From: Microlunatus parietis
GTDB lineage: Bacteria > Actinomycetota > Actinomycetes > Propionibacteriales > Propionibacteriaceae
Reading direction: 5' to 3'
Assembly: GCF_013407955.1 (NCBI RefSeq)
Contig: NZ_JACCBU010000001.1
Span: 3,038,001 to 3,102,000 of the forward strand
DNA length: 64,000 bases
Part shown: piece by piece, positions 17,606 to 26,737 of the stretch
Layout: each line of letters starts with the position of its first letter
Numbering within the stretch: position 1 is the first letter of the stretch
Notes under the pieces: model-generated
Database searches by the model: none
The model's input: only the letters and a program-made list of their open reading frames with translations
Told to the model about the DNA's origin: nothing
Program-made: the position numbers and the translations under genes

Positions 17606-19294
17606 CTATGTCCTCAACCGCAGCACGGTCGACTCCCACGGCCGCAACTCGCCACCGGACGGTTCGCCGTGGGTGCTGATCAAGGTCGTCGCCCCGGCCA
17701 ACTCGGGCAGCTCGCCGGCCGGTAGCAGGGCCGGCGCCGAGGAGCAGTTGGCCAGGACCAGGAGTCGATCATGGTCGAGGGACCGGGTGAACACCCAGAG
17801 TTGATCATGGTCGGGCAGCAGCAGCTCGAACCGGCCGTGCACGATCACCGGCTCGGCGTGCCGGAGCTTGATCAAGCGGCGGTAGTGGTGGAACACCGAG
17901 TCGGGGTCGGCCTCGGCGGCGGCCGCGTTGATCAGCGTGTGGTTCGGGTTGACGTCGATCCACGGCGTGCCCTCGGTGAAGCCGGCCTGTGCCGTGTCGT
18001 CCCAGTGCATCGGCGCCCTGGCGTTGTCCCGGCTCCTGGCCGCGAGCGCGCGCAGCAACTGCTCCTCGGGCAGGCCGAGACCGAGCCCGTTGCGGTAGTA
18101 GTTCAGCGACTCAAGATCACGGTAGTGACCGATCTCGGTGTACGCCGTGTTCGTCATGCCCAGTTCCTCGCCCTGGTAGACGTACGGCGTGCCCTGGTGC
18201 AGGTGCAGCACCGTGGCCAGGGTCTTCGCCGACGCCACCCGGTGTTCGGCCGAGTCGTCGCCGAACCGGGACACCACCCGCGGTTGATCATGGTTGTTCC
18301 AGTAGAGCGAGTTCCAGCCGACGTCGGCCAGGCCGTCCTGCCACCGGGCGAACGCCCGCTTCAGCACCGGCAGCTCGACGTCGGCCAGGCCCCACTTCGC
18401 CCCGACCGCCTTCTGATCAAGATCGAGATGATCGAAGGTGAACACCATCCCGAGCTCCCCGCGGGCCGGATCGGTCAACCGCCGCGCCTGCTCGATCGTC
18501 ACGCCCGCCGTCTCGCCGACGGTGATCAACTTCCGTTCGGTGAAGCCGACCTCGCGGTGCAGCTCGGCCAGGAACTGATCAAGCCGCGGCCCGTACGCCA
18601 CCAGGTCCCACGGAATCCCGTACGGAGAACCAGGCATGGGCGGGCCGTCGGCGAACTCGTCCGCCTTGGCGATCAGGTTGATCGCGTCCAGCCGGAACCC
18701 GTCGACGCCGCGGTCGGCCCACCAGCGCATCATCGCCTGCATGGCCTGCCGGACCTCGGGATTCTCCCAGTTCAGGTCGGGCTGCTTGGCGCCGTACAGG
18801 TGCAGGTAGTACTCGCCGGACCGCTCGTCCAGGGTCCAGGCGGAGCCGGAGAACACCGAGGCCCAGTTGTACGGCGGCCCGCCGTCCGCGGCTGGCGGAC
18901 GCCACCAGTACCAGTCCCGCTTCGGCGACGCCGGATCCCGCGCCTCGACGAACCAGGGATGCTCGTCGGAGGTGTGGTTGACCACCATGTCCAACATCAA
19001 CTTCATGCCGCGCCGGTGCAGCCCGTCGATCAACCGATCAAGATCATCGAGGGTGCCGAACACCGGGTCGATCGCGTAGTAGTCGCTGATGTCGTAGCCG
19101 TTGTCGTCCTGCGGCGACGCGAACACCGGGGACAGCCAGACCACGTCCACCCCGAGCCGGTGCAGGTAGTCCAGCCGTCCCACCAGGCCCGGCAGATCAC
19201 CGATCCCGTCGCCGTTGCTGTCGGCGAACGACCGCGGATAGACCTGGTAGACGACCGCCGATCGCCACCATTCCTGCCCTGCGGCAGAAGTCAC
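17606..19294 (-). CDS. GH13 alpha-glucosidase / oligo-1,6-glucosidase
   Basis: A 562-residue GH13 enzyme with no signal peptide, so it acts in the cytoplasm on imported maltose, isomaltose or related oligosaccharides. Catalytic residues are visible: nucleophile Asp203 (GFRLDAIN), acid/base Glu261 (ITVGETAG) and Asp336 (NNHDQPR). MVVNHTSDEHPWF after conserved region I suits the alpha-1,4/1,6-glucosidase (AglA/MalL) group. It overlaps the upstream HD-hydrolase stop by 4 bases (ATGA), so it is co-transcribed with it. Confidence 0.94.
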   Translation of the reverse strand: MTSAAGQEWWRSAVVYQVYPRSFADSNGDGIGDLPGLVGRLDYLHRLGVDVVWLSPVFASPQDDNGYDISDYYAIDPVFGTLDDLDRLIDGLHRRGMKLMLDMVVNHTSDEHPWFVEARDPASPKRDWYWWRPPAADGGPPYNWASVFSGSAWTLDERSGEYYLHLYGAKQPDLNWENPEVRQAMQAMMRWWADRGVDGFRLDAINLIAKADEFADGPPMPGSPYGIPWDLVAYGPRLDQFLAELHREVGFTERKLITVGETAGVTIEQARRLTDPARGELGMVFTFDHLDLDQKAVGAKWGLADVELPVLKRAFARWQDGLADVGWNSLYWNNHDQPRVVSRFGDDSAEHRVASAKTLATVLHLHQGTPYVYQGEELGMTNTAYTEIGHYRDLESLNYYRNGLGLGLPEEQLLRALAARSRDNARAPMHWDDTAQAGFTEGTPWIDVNPNHTLINAAAAEADPDSVFHHYRRLIKLRHAEPVIVHGRFELLLPDHDQLWVFTRSLDHDRLLVLANCSSAPALLPAGELPELAGATTLISTHGEPSGGELRPWESTVLRLRT

Positions 19295-19938
19295 GCGTCG
19301 TCCGGGTCGGGCAGACCGAGGCGTTGGCGCAGCTCGGCGCGCTCGGCGTCGAGATTGGCCCGGGCCTGCTTGAGCAGCTTGCGGCCGCGGCCGGTCCGGA
19401 ACAGCTGGGTGGCGGCCAGGCCGTCCAGGACGTCCAGCCGGCCGGCCCAGAACTGCTCGTCGTCCACCGCCGCATACTCCTCCCGGACCGCGTCCACATA
19501 CCGCGCGTACTCCTCCGGGGTGCCGCCCAGCACGGCAAGATCGGCGTCGCAGAGCAGCTCGCCGTCGGCGTCGCCCGGACCTACCTGGTGGATCGTGGTG
19601 AGCCGGACCAGCCGGGCCACCTGATTGATGTCCTCGGTCTCCAAGCCGGCCCGCTGCAGCCGTCGGACGACAAGCCGGGCCGAGGCCTCCTCGTTGGTCA
19701 GCTCGCGCTCCGGGATGTCGTACACGGCGTCGTGGAACCAGGCCGCCAGCCGGACCAGGTAGAGATCATGATCACTGGTGGCGAACCGGTCGATCGCCTC
19801 CAGCACGGCCAGCAGATGATCTTGGTTGTGATACCTGCGGTGCGGCTCGCCGTATCTCGTGATCAGTTCCTCGCCCAGCTCGGGCTGACTGGGCAGCACC
19901 TGCTGCCAGCGGGTGCGCAGTTCGTCCTCAATGGGCAT
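19291..19938 (-). CDS. HD-domain metal-dependent hydrolase
   Basis: A 215-residue predicted metal-dependent phosphohydrolase. The metal ligands of the HD fold are visible: RRYHNQDH (His37), AAWFHDAVYD (His69-Asp70) and a later LLCDADLAVLG. The family is widespread in actinobacteria and its substrate is unknown; such proteins are often misnamed as AtsE-like or N-methyl-D-aspartate receptor-like. An AGGAGACG site precedes the ATG. It overlaps the Nudix gene by 11 bases and the alpha-glucosidase by 4. Confidence 0.8.
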   Translation of the reverse strand: MPIEDELRTRWQQVLPSQPELGEELITRYGEPHRRYHNQDHLLAVLEAIDRFATSDHDLYLVRLAAWFHDAVYDIPERELTNEEASARLVVRRLQRAGLETEDINQVARLVRLTTIHQVGPGDADGELLCDADLAVLGGTPEEYARYVDAVREEYAAVDDEQFWAGRLDVLDGLAATQLFRTGRGRKLLKQARANLDAERAELRQRLGLPDPDDA

Positions 19939-20626
19939 TGACGTCTCCTGAGGTGTCGCGCCGGTCGGTCAGGTAGCGCTCCGGGATCTCGACGGTACGG
20001 GACTCGTCCCAGGGCCGGGCCCAGCCGCCGAGCTCCAGGATCCCGTCCACGAAGTGGGCGGTCAGCCCCCAGATCAGCCAGTCATCGATTCTGAACGCCG
20101 GACCGGTGTAGCCGGACGGATGGCGCACCCGGGCCCGGTTCCGCGGCTCGGTCAGCTCGGCCACCGGGATCATCCGGACCGTCTCCACCTCCCGCGGATC
20201 GACCGCCGCGACGGGGCTCGGCGCGTGCCACCAGCCGACCACCGCCGAGACGTCGAAGCCGCTGACCGCGACGTGGGCGGCCGGCGAGACGCCGAGCACG
20301 GTGACGCCGGACCGGTCCAGCCCGGTCTCCTCCTCGGCCTCGCGCAGCGCCGCCGCCACCAGATCGACGTCGGTCGGATCGACGCCACCGCCCGGAAAGG
20401 CGATCTGCCCGGCGTGGTGGCGCAGCTGCCGGGATCGTTTCAGGAAGAGGATCGCCGGACCGTCCAGGCCGACCTCGATCAAGATCAACACCGCGGCGCG
20501 CCGACCGCCCCGACCGGGCCGGAGACCGACGACTCCGTCCAGCCGGGCCTGGTCGGTCAGGCCCTCGGCCAGCCGGGCCAGCTCCGGCGGCGGGGCCAAG
20601 CCCGCCTCGGAACAGGACTCAGCCAC
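19928..20626 (-). CDS. Nudix hydrolase, CoA pyrophosphatase type
   Basis: A 232-residue protein with Nudix box [26 protein letters not shown] at about 85-110 and the preceding [13 protein letters not shown], the UPF0035/NudL signature of CoA diphosphatases that split CoA into 3',5'-ADP and phosphopantetheine. It sits just downstream of nth, the same pairing as Rv3672c near nth (Rv3674c) in M. tuberculosis. GTG start; 8-base overlap with nth. Confidence 0.88.
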   Translation of the reverse strand: MAESCSEAGLAPPPELARLAEGLTDQARLDGVVGLRPGRGGRRAAVLILIEVGLDGPAILFLKRSRQLRHHAGQIAFPGGGVDPTDVDLVAAALREAEEETGLDRSGVTVLGVSPAAHVAVSGFDVSAVVGWWHAPSPVAAVDPREVETVRMIPVAELTEPRNRARVRHPSGYTGPAFRIDDWLIWGLTAHFVDGILELGGWARPWDESRTVEIPERYLTDRRDTSGDVNAH

Positions 20627-21350
20627 GGGGCTCCCGGATCAGCTTGGCGGCCTTCTTCGGGTCGGTCTCGCCCTCCCCGTAGGCGGGACACCAGCGGGCG
20701 ATCGGACAGGCGCCACAGGCCGGATTGCGGGCATGGCAGCGGCGCCGGCCGTGCCAGATCACGTTGTGCGACAGCTGGGTCCAGTCCGACTTCGGGAACA
20801 GCGCGCCGATCTCGGCCTCCGCCTTGACCGGGTCGGTCTCCCGGGTCCAGCCGAACCGGCGGATCAGCCGCCCGAAGTGGGTGTCCACGGTGATGCCGGG
20901 GACACCGAACGCGTTGCCGAGGACGACGTTCGCCGTCTTCCGGCCGACGCCGGGCAGCGTGACCAGATCCTCGAGCCGGCCCGGCACCTCGCCGTCGAAC
21001 CGCTCCACCAGCGCCGCGCCGAGCTTCAGCAGGGAGTCGGTCTTGGCCCGGAAGAAGCCGGTCGGCTGCAGCAGCGTCTCCAGCTCGACCCGGTCCGCCT
21101 CCGCGTACGCCTTCGCGTCCGGATAGCGCGCGAAGACGACCGGCGTCACCTGGTTGACCCGCCGGTCGGTGGACTGCGCGGACAGGATCGTCGCGACCAG
21201 CAGCTCCAGCGGGTTCCGGAAGTCCAACTCGCAGTGCGCGTCCGGGTACGTCTCCGCCAGCGCCCGGTTCATCGTCCGGGCCCGCCGCACCAAGGCCGTA
21301 CGACTCCGATCCCGCGACGACGGCAACTCCTCCGCCACCTCAATCACCAT
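20619..21350 (-). CDS. nth: Endonuclease III (base-excision DNA glycosylase/AP lyase)
   Basis: A 243-residue enzyme that removes oxidised pyrimidines. The helix-hairpin-helix [12 protein letters not shown] carries the catalytic Lys138, VDTHFGR carries Asp156, and the iron-sulfur loop is C205-x6-C212-x2-C215-x5-C221. All key residues are present. About 25 extra N-terminal residues precede the core. It is divergent from crp, as in Mycobacterium and Streptomyces. Confidence 0.96.
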   Translation of the reverse strand: MVIEVAEELPSSRDRSRTALVRRARTMNRALAETYPDAHCELDFRNPLELLVATILSAQSTDRRVNQVTPVVFARYPDAKAYAEADRVELETLLQPTGFFRAKTDSLLKLGAALVERFDGEVPGRLEDLVTLPGVGRKTANVVLGNAFGVPGITVDTHFGRLIRRFGWTRETDPVKAEAEIGALFPKSDWTQLSHNVIWHGRRRCHARNPACGACPIARWCPAYGEGETDPKKAAKLIREPRG

Positions 21351-21494
21351 GCGACCGCTCCATGGCAGGCAACCCTACGCGGCGGCACTGACGGCCGTAC
21401 TGAGAGAGTGAACGTGAGAAGGTGACGGAAACTCCCAATCCGAGGCTTGAACGGTAGCCTTGGGCCCGGTAACTGGTTCTGAGCAGGAGGACGA

Positions 21495-22172
21495 GTGGAT
21501 CCAGAGGTCTTGAAGCAGGCGCCGTTGTTCGCCGAACTCGACGACGAGGCCGCCGGCACCCTCGCTGCCGCCATGGGCACGATCAAGCTCAACAAGGGCG
21601 ACGTGCTGTTCCACGAGGGCGACACCGAAGATCGCCTCTACGTCGTTGTCAGCGGCAAGATCAAGCTCGGCCGGAGCGGCTCGGCCGGACGGGAGAATCT
21701 GCTCGCCGTGCTCGGCCCGGGCCAGATGTTCGGCGAACTGTCGGTGTTCGACCCCGGCCCCAGATCCAGTACGGCCTCCGCGGTGACCCCGTGCGAGCTC
21801 CGGGTGCTCGAGCACGACGAGCTGACCCAGTGGCTGACCGGCCGGCCGGAGGTCGCCCGCGGCCTGCTCGGCCAGCTGGCCTCCCGGCTCCGCCGCGCCA
21901 ACGAGAACGCCGCCGACCTGGTCTTCTCCGACGTGCCCGGCCGCGTCGCCAAGGCCCTGCTGGACCTGGCCAAGCGGTTCGGCGACCAGCGTGACGAGGG
22001 CATCCACGTCCACCACGACCTGACCCAGGAGGAGCTGGCCCAACTGGTCGGCGCGTCCCGGGAGACCGTCAACAAGGCCCTGGCCGACTTCGCCGCCCGC
22101 GGCTGGATCCGCCTGGAGCCCCGCTCGGTCACCCTGATCGACGTCGAACGCGTGGAGCGCCGCGCCCGCTGA
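21495..22172 (+). CDS. crp: Crp/Fnr-family cAMP-responsive regulator
   Basis: A 225-residue global regulator, orthologous by position and sequence type to Rv3676/GlxR. The cyclic-nucleotide domain shows VLFHEGDTEDRLYVVVSGKIKL and GQMFGELSVFDPGPRSSTASA, the phosphate-binding cassette with Glu and Arg-Ser. The C-terminal winged helix reads DLTQEELAQLVGASRETVNKALADF. GTG start with GGAGG 5-6 bases upstream. It sits divergently next to nth; downstream the conserved order is broken by accessory genes. Confidence 0.95.
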   Translation: MDPEVLKQAPLFAELDDEAAGTLAAAMGTIKLNKGDVLFHEGDTEDRLYVVVSGKIKLGRSGSAGRENLLAVLGPGQMFGELSVFDPGPRSSTASAVTPCELRVLEHDELTQWLTGRPEVARGLLGQLASRLRRANENAADLVFSDVPGRVAKALLDLAKRFGDQRDEGIHVHHDLTQEELAQLVGASRETVNKALADFAARGWIRLEPRSVTLIDVERVERRAR

Positions 22173-22407
22173 CGGCACCACTGATCGGTCGGCAAAGTGC
22201 GGGGGAGACCAGTTGAACGCGTCAGACACCCGCGCCGGGTCTGCCAGACGTTCCCGCGGGAACGCTCGGGACCACTGGTGCCGAAATCTGCTGTGCCGAA
22301 ATCTGCCATTTCCGTCTGTGAGGGAGCTCCGAGTCCTCAAGGCACGTGCTCGACGCCAGTCACCCAACGAAGCTAGCGGAGCTTGGTCACCGTTCGCCGC
22401 CACCTTC
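22173..22407. other. Intergenic junction between crp and the accessory block
   Basis: No gene. It contains a hairpin-prone AGACACCCGCGCCGGGTCT (22223-22241), a perfect palindrome GTTCCCGCGGGAAC (22250-22263) and a 15-base tandem duplication (22278-22307). These mark the point where the conserved crp neighbourhood stops. Confidence 0.6.
22278..22307. repeat. 15-base direct tandem duplication
   Basis: GTGCCGAAATCTGCT is followed immediately by GTGCCGAAATCTGCC, one mismatch in 15. The sequence is less GC-rich than its surroundings. Confidence 0.85.
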
Positions 22408-23766
22408 TCAGGGGCCCGTGCCTCCTCGCCCGACAGTCTTGCCCGAGAGCGGCAGGCCCACCGCCAGCGCGATGATCAGTGCCGCCGCACAGGTGAGGTA
22501 GCCGACGCTGAAGCCGGTCGCCGGATCCGAGGCCAGCTGCGCCGTTGTGACGATCAACGCGATGCCGATGGCGAAGCCCAGCTGCTGGACGGTGTTCAGG
22601 ATGCCGGAGGCGGTGCCCTGATCCGCGGCCGGAACCCGTTCGGTCGCGGCGATGGTGACCGCAGTGAAGGCCAGCCCGAGACCGAGTCCGATCAGGGCGA
22701 ACCCGGGCAGGACCGGGAAGAGATAGTCCCCGCCCCACCGAACGGTCGCCAGGACGAGGGCGCCGACCATGATCACGCCGGAACCGGCTCCGAGGATCGG
22801 CCAGGCGCCCAGGCGCGTCGCCAGCCGGCCGGCCAGGAAGGCGCCGACCATGACCAGGACACTGTTCGGCAGGAAGCCGACCCCGGTCGCCAGTGGCCCG
22901 AGCCGGAGCAGCTGCTGCATGAACAGCGTCGTGAAGAACAGGGTCGCCGCGATCACCGCATTGAGGGTGAAGGCCAGGAGGTACGACGCGACGACACCGG
23001 GCAGGGCGAAGATCCGCGACGGCAGAACGGGTGAGGAGGTCCGGCGCTCGAGGGCCGCGAAGATCACGGCAGCGGCCACCGCGGCCGCGAGGGTCACCGG
23101 CAGCGCCGCCGGCGGCGCTGCACGATCGTTGATCAAGCCGAGTCCGAAGATCAACAAACCGATGGCCGCGGTCAGGGCCAGTGCACCGGTGGCGTTGAGC
23201 TTCCGGTCGACTCGGTCGCGCTGGTCGATCGAGATCGCTGCGACGGCACCCGCGACGATGATCACGCCGATCGGCAGATTGATCAAGAACGTCGACCGCC
23301 AGCCCAGCGCCTGGGTGAGCACGCCACCGATCACCAGACCGGCAGCCCCGGCCGCACCGCCCACCGCACCCCAGGCACCCAGGGCGCGATGGCGCGCCCG
23401 TCCCGCCGGGTACGACCGCGTCAGCACGGTCAGTCCCGCCGCCGCGGTCAGCGCCGCACCAACGCCCTGAACGGCACGCGCGGTCAGCAGGTGCCACGGC
23501 TCGAGAGCCAGTCCGCACCCGACCGAGGCGACCGTGAAGAGGACGAGCCCGGCGATGAACGCCGGCTTCGGACCCGCCAGGTCAGCCGCGCGGCCCGCCA
23601 CGATGAGCGATCCGCCGAGGGTCAGTGCGTACAGCGAGACCACCAACTGCAACGAGGCCGGCGAGCCGAAACCCAACTGTTCGTCGATCAGCGGCAGCGC
23701 GAGGGCCACGATCGTCGTATCCACGACCAGCATGAACTGCGCCCCGCAGAGCACGACCAGCAGCAT
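22408..23766 (-). CDS. MFS drug exporter (DHA2 family)
   Basis: A 452-residue membrane protein of about 14 helices. N-terminal FMLVVDTTIVALALPLI is the DHA2 motif D1, GRAADLAGPKPAF is motif A (with Asp), and GAAGLVIGGVLTQALGWRSTFLINLPIG is antiporter motif C followed by motif D2. It should expel hydrophobic drugs or metabolites with protons. I start at ATG 23766; GTG 23802 upstream is open but would place a near-perfect operator inside the gene. It is divergent from a TetR gene that probably represses it. Confidence 0.9.
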   Translation of the reverse strand: MLLVVLCGAQFMLVVDTTIVALALPLIDEQLGFGSPASLQLVVSLYALTLGGSLIVAGRAADLAGPKPAFIAGLVLFTVASVGCGLALEPWHLLTARAVQGVGAALTAAAGLTVLTRSYPAGRARHRALGAWGAVGGAAGAAGLVIGGVLTQALGWRSTFLINLPIGVIIVAGAVAAISIDQRDRVDRKLNATGALALTAAIGLLIFGLGLINDRAAPPAALPVTLAAAVAAAVIFAALERRTSSPVLPSRIFALPGVVASYLLAFTLNAVIAATLFFTTLFMQQLLRLGPLATGVGFLPNSVLVMVGAFLAGRLATRLGAWPILGAGSGVIMVGALVLATVRWGGDYLFPVLPGFALIGLGLGLAFTAVTIAATERVPAADQGTASGILNTVQQLGFAIGIALIVTTAQLASDPATGFSVGYLTCAAALIIALAVGLPLSGKTVGRGGTGP

Positions 23767-23774
23767 CCTCGGTG

Positions 23775-23793
23775 GGACGGACTGAGTCCGCCC
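23775..23793. promoter_or_regulatory. Operator between the MFS exporter and its TetR gene
   Basis: GGACGGACTGAGTCCGCCC is a 19-base near-perfect palindrome (core CGGACTGAGTCCG exact) lying 8 bases upstream of the exporter ATG in a 54-base divergent gap. This is the classic position and form of a TetR operator controlling both genes. Confidence 0.7.
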
Positions 23794-23820
23794 ATCCACC
23801 ACGCTCGACTCGCGGCCACG

Positions 23821-24333
23821 ATGCAACTGCTCGCCGAAGCGGAGGTCGGCGGCCTTTCCATGGCCGAAGTCGCCGAGGCTGCCGGGGTCGGCGTCGGCAC
23901 CGTCTACCGGCGATTCGGGGACCGGGCAGGACTGCTGCTGGCCGTGATGAACCATCGCGAAGCCGAACTGCAGTCCGCGATCCGGGTGGGCGAGCCGCCG
24001 CTCGGGCCCGGAGCCCCGCCGGCCGATCGGGCCGTCGCGTTCCTGCACGCCTACGCCGACATCCTCGAGGACTTCGGGGAGGTGATGGCAGCGGCGGAAG
24101 CGAAGATGAGCGGACCCCGCCGGTTCCGGACCGGCCCCTATCTGGCGCACTGGACCCACCTCCGTGACCTGGCCCAAGCCGCCGACCACGGCCTCGACGC
24201 CGACTACCTCGCGGACACCTTGCTGGCACCGCTCGCGGCCGCGATCTTCGTCCAGCAACGGCGCGCTGACGGCTACGACCTGGACCGCATCAAGGCAGGC
24301 TTGAGGACCTTGGCGATCCGGCTCCTGGGCTAG
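23821..24333 (+). CDS. TetR-family repressor of the adjacent MFS exporter
   Basis: About 170 residues. The helix-turn-helix LSMAEVAEAAGVGVGTVYRRFGDR is intact, followed by a TetR effector domain ending IKAGLRTLAIRLLG. From ATG 23821 the first helix is short (MQLLAEAEVGG); residues before it (HHARLAAT) would complete helix 1 but have no usual start codon in frame. So the true start may be a CTG or the repressor may simply be short. Divergent organisation with the exporter implies local repression. Confidence 0.8.
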   Translation: MQLLAEAEVGGLSMAEVAEAAGVGVGTVYRRFGDRAGLLLAVMNHREAELQSAIRVGEPPLGPGAPPADRAVAFLHAYADILEDFGEVMAAAEAKMSGPRRFRTGPYLAHWTHLRDLAQAADHGLDADYLADTLLAPLAAAIFVQQRRADGYDLDRIKAGLRTLAIRLLG

Positions 24334-24339
24334 GAGCCG

Positions 24340-25701
24340 TTAGTCGGGCAGGGCGGGAATCAGGTCCGGAGCGGGGATCCGGGCGGTGCCGAGGACCAGG
24401 CCGGGGTCGCCGTCGGCGAAGAAGCAGTCGGAGAGGGCGTGGGCGGCGACGTTCCGTTCGGCCAGGTACGCCAGCGCCCGCTGCTCGGCGTCGTGGTCGG
24501 GCAGCCGGACCAAGACGTGCAGGCCGGCGGAGAACCCCGCCGGCGAGACGTCGAACCGCTCCCGCAGTCCGCCGACCAGGGCCGCCCGGCGCTCCCCGTA
24601 CACCTGGCGCAGCCGCCTGACCTGCCGCTGATACTCGCCGCTGCCGATGAACTCGGCCAACGCGGCCTGGTCGAACACCGAGGTGCCGAGGTCGGCGTTC
24701 CGTTTCGCGGCGACGAGCTCGTCGTACAGGTGCGGCGGCGGGACCAGCCAGCCGAGCCGCATCCCCGGTGCCAGCACTTTCGAGACGGAGCCGAGCAGGG
24801 CGACCCGGTCCGGCGCCATCGCCTGCAGCACGCCGATCGGCAGCCCGTCGTAGCGAAGGTCGGCGTCGTAGTCGTCCTCGATCACCAGCCGATCGACGGC
24901 GGCGGCCCAGTCGAGCAGCCGGCGGCGACGGTCCGGCGAGAGCGGCACGCCGAGCGGATACTGGTGCGCCGGCGTCACCAGCACCGCGCCCGGCTCCCCG
25001 ACCCGACGGTCGATGTCGAGGCCGTCACCGTCGGCCGGCACCGGGACCACGTCGGCGCCCAGGCTGCGCAGCGAGTCGCGGGCACCGGGCGAGCCGGGAT
25101 CCTCCAGTCCGATCGGTCCGGCACCGCGGCGGCGCAGCACGGTCGCCAGCAGCGTCAGGCCCTGGGCGACCCCGCTGATGATCACCACCTGGTCCGGCGC
25201 GACCACGGCGCCGCGGGTCAGCCGGAGCAGTTCCGCGACCCGTTCGCGCAACGCCGGGAGTCCCCGCGGATCGCCGTACCCAAGATCATCGGGGCGCAGC
25301 CGGGCCGACCCGATTCGCATCGACCGGAGCCAGGAAGCCCAAGGAAACAAGGCGGGATCGGGAGTCCCCGGACTGGGCGGCGGACGCAGGGCGACCTCGG
25401 GCCGCTCCGCCCGTACGGACTCGGCGCGCGGCGCCACCCGGCTGCCGCTGCGGTCCCGGGTGATCACGTAGCCCTCGGCGGCGAGCAACTCCAACGCCTC
25501 CGAAACCGGACCGCGAGCGACCCCGAGTGCGGCCGCGACGGCACGACTGGACGGCAGCCGCAAACCCGGGGGCAGCCGCCCGTCCCGGACTGCTTTGGCG
25601 ATACCGCGATAGAGCCAGGCCCGGACACCGCGCCGTGGACGGGCGCCGAGCAACAGGACGAGGTCTTCCGGACGGATCGCTGAGTCGGACATCTGGCCCA
25701 T
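24340..25701 (-). CDS. MocR/PdxR-type regulator (GntR HTH fused to aminotransferase fold)
   Basis: A 453-residue fusion. The N-terminal GntR winged helix reads LYRGIAKAVRDGRLPPGLRLPSSRAVAAALGVARGPVSEALELL. The large C-terminal domain is a fold-type I PLP aminotransferase with VIEDDYDADLRYD (PLP-ring aspartate region) and LLGSVSKVLAPGMRLGWLV, whose Lys in SVSK forms the Schiff base. Such proteins sense PLP or an amino compound and control a divergent gene. I start at ATG 25701 (25692 also possible). The divergent neighbour is an EamA exporter. Confidence 0.92.
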   Translation of the reverse strand: MGQMSDSAIRPEDLVLLLGARPRRGVRAWLYRGIAKAVRDGRLPPGLRLPSSRAVAAALGVARGPVSEALELLAAEGYVITRDRSGSRVAPRAESVRAERPEVALRPPPSPGTPDPALFPWASWLRSMRIGSARLRPDDLGYGDPRGLPALRERVAELLRLTRGAVVAPDQVVIISGVAQGLTLLATVLRRRGAGPIGLEDPGSPGARDSLRSLGADVVPVPADGDGLDIDRRVGEPGAVLVTPAHQYPLGVPLSPDRRRRLLDWAAAVDRLVIEDDYDADLRYDGLPIGVLQAMAPDRVALLGSVSKVLAPGMRLGWLVPPPHLYDELVAAKRNADLGTSVFDQAALAEFIGSGEYQRQVRRLRQVYGERRAALVGGLRERFDVSPAGFSAGLHVLVRLPDHDAEQRALAYLAERNVAAHALSDCFFADGDPGLVLGTARIPAPDLIPALPD

Positions 25702-25716
25702 AAAGCTAGGCCGAAA

Positions 25717-25738
25717 CTGGACCTGGAACAAGATCCAG
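25717..25738. promoter_or_regulatory. Candidate MocR operator
   Basis: CTGGAC then CTGGAACAAGATCCAG gives two direct CTGGA half-sites (25717-25721, 25723-25727) and an inverted TCCAG (25734-25738). Paired direct and inverted half-sites between a MocR gene and its divergent target are typical of the family. Confidence 0.55.
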
Positions 25739-25759
25739 ATGATTCCTACCGTCGAGGCC

Positions 25760-26737
25760 ATGTCACCACGGATCACCGGTTCGCTGCTCTGCGCGGCCGC
25801 CTGCGCCGCCGTCGGCGCGTCCATCTCGGTCACCAGCGCGATGCGGGACTTCCCGGTGTTCGGCGGTCAGGCGATCCGCTATCTCGCCACCGGGCTGATC
25901 CTGCTCGCCGCGCTGCAGCTCCGCCGGATCCCGTGGCTCCGCCCGTCACCGACCGACCTGCTCCGGCTGCTCGCGCTGGCCGGCAGCGGCATGGTCGGCT
26001 TCAATCTGATCTTGATCCCGGCCACCCGGTACGCCAACCCGTCCTTGATCGGGGCCATCCTCGGTTGCGCGCCGCTGCTGCTGGCGATCGCCGGCCCGCT
26101 GATCCAGCGGCAGCGGCCCCGGCTCGGCGTGATCATCGCCGCCCTGGTGGTGCTGGCCGGGATCGTGATCATCGAGGGCGCCGGCGGCGGTTCCCTGCTG
26201 GGCACCGTGTTGGCGATCGGCGTCCTGCTCGGCGAGGTCGGTTTCTCGCTGCTCGCCATGCCGCTGCTGCCCCGCTACGGCCCGCTTCGGGTGTCCTGCG
26301 CGGCGAGCCTGCTCAGCGTGCTGCTGTTGTCGATCATCGGCCTGGTGTTGATCATGGGCCAGGCCGTACCCGGGCCGTTCCTGCGGTTCCCGACGCCGAC
26401 CGAGGCCGGTGCGCTGGCGATCATGGGAGTGCTGTTCACACCGGGCGCGTTCGCGGCCTGGTATGCGGGACTGCAGCGGCTCGGCCCGGCCGCCGCGGGA
26501 CTGTGGATCGGGGTCACCCCGCTGGCCGCGACCGCCGTCTCGGTCGCCCTGGGCTGGGAGTCCGTCTCGCCGGCGCTGGTGATCGGTTCCCTGGTGATCG
26601 GCGGCGGGCTGACCGCAGGGCTGCTGGCCGGCCGGACCGCTGCCGCGGCCGGTCGGCCAACCTTCGAACCCGCCACTACTGGGCCGAGCCCAGGGTCACC
26701 TGAGCCGTGTGCGTCTGCCCGTCGCGCTGGTACGTGA
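25760..26737 (+). CDS. EamA/DMT-family exporter
   Basis: About 325 residues with ten hydrophobic helices in two EamA repeats (GSLLCAAACAAVGASISVTSAM at the start; GALAIMGVLFTPGAFAAWYAGLQRLGPAAAGLWIGVTPLAA in the second half). These proteins export amino acids, purines or other metabolites. I start at ATG 25760; ATG 25739 in frame directly abuts the operator. Its last 62 bases overlap the end of the convergent protease gene. Regulation by the divergent MocR protein is likely. Confidence 0.87.
   Translation: MSPRITGSLLCAAACAAVGASISVTSAMRDFPVFGGQAIRYLATGLILLAALQLRRIPWLRPSPTDLLRLLALAGSGMVGFNLILIPATRYANPSLIGAILGCAPLLLAIAGPLIQRQRPRLGVIIAALVVLAGIVIIEGAGGGSLLGTVLAIGVLLGEVGFSLLAMPLLPRYGPLRVSCAASLLSVLLLSIIGLVLIMGQAVPGPFLRFPTPTEAGALAIMGVLFTPGAFAAWYAGLQRLGPAAAGLWIGVTPLAATAVSVALGWESVSPALVIGSLVIGGGLTAGLLAGRTAAAAGRPTFEPATTGPSPGSPEPCASARRAGT

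Noticed and set aside
16623..17804. A 393-codon frame and several overlapping frames across the gap after gapdh
   Set aside because: They are arginine-, glycine- or proline-rich translations of GC-rich tandem repeats, run through repeats on both strands, and cross into the antisense of the alpha-glucosidase gene.
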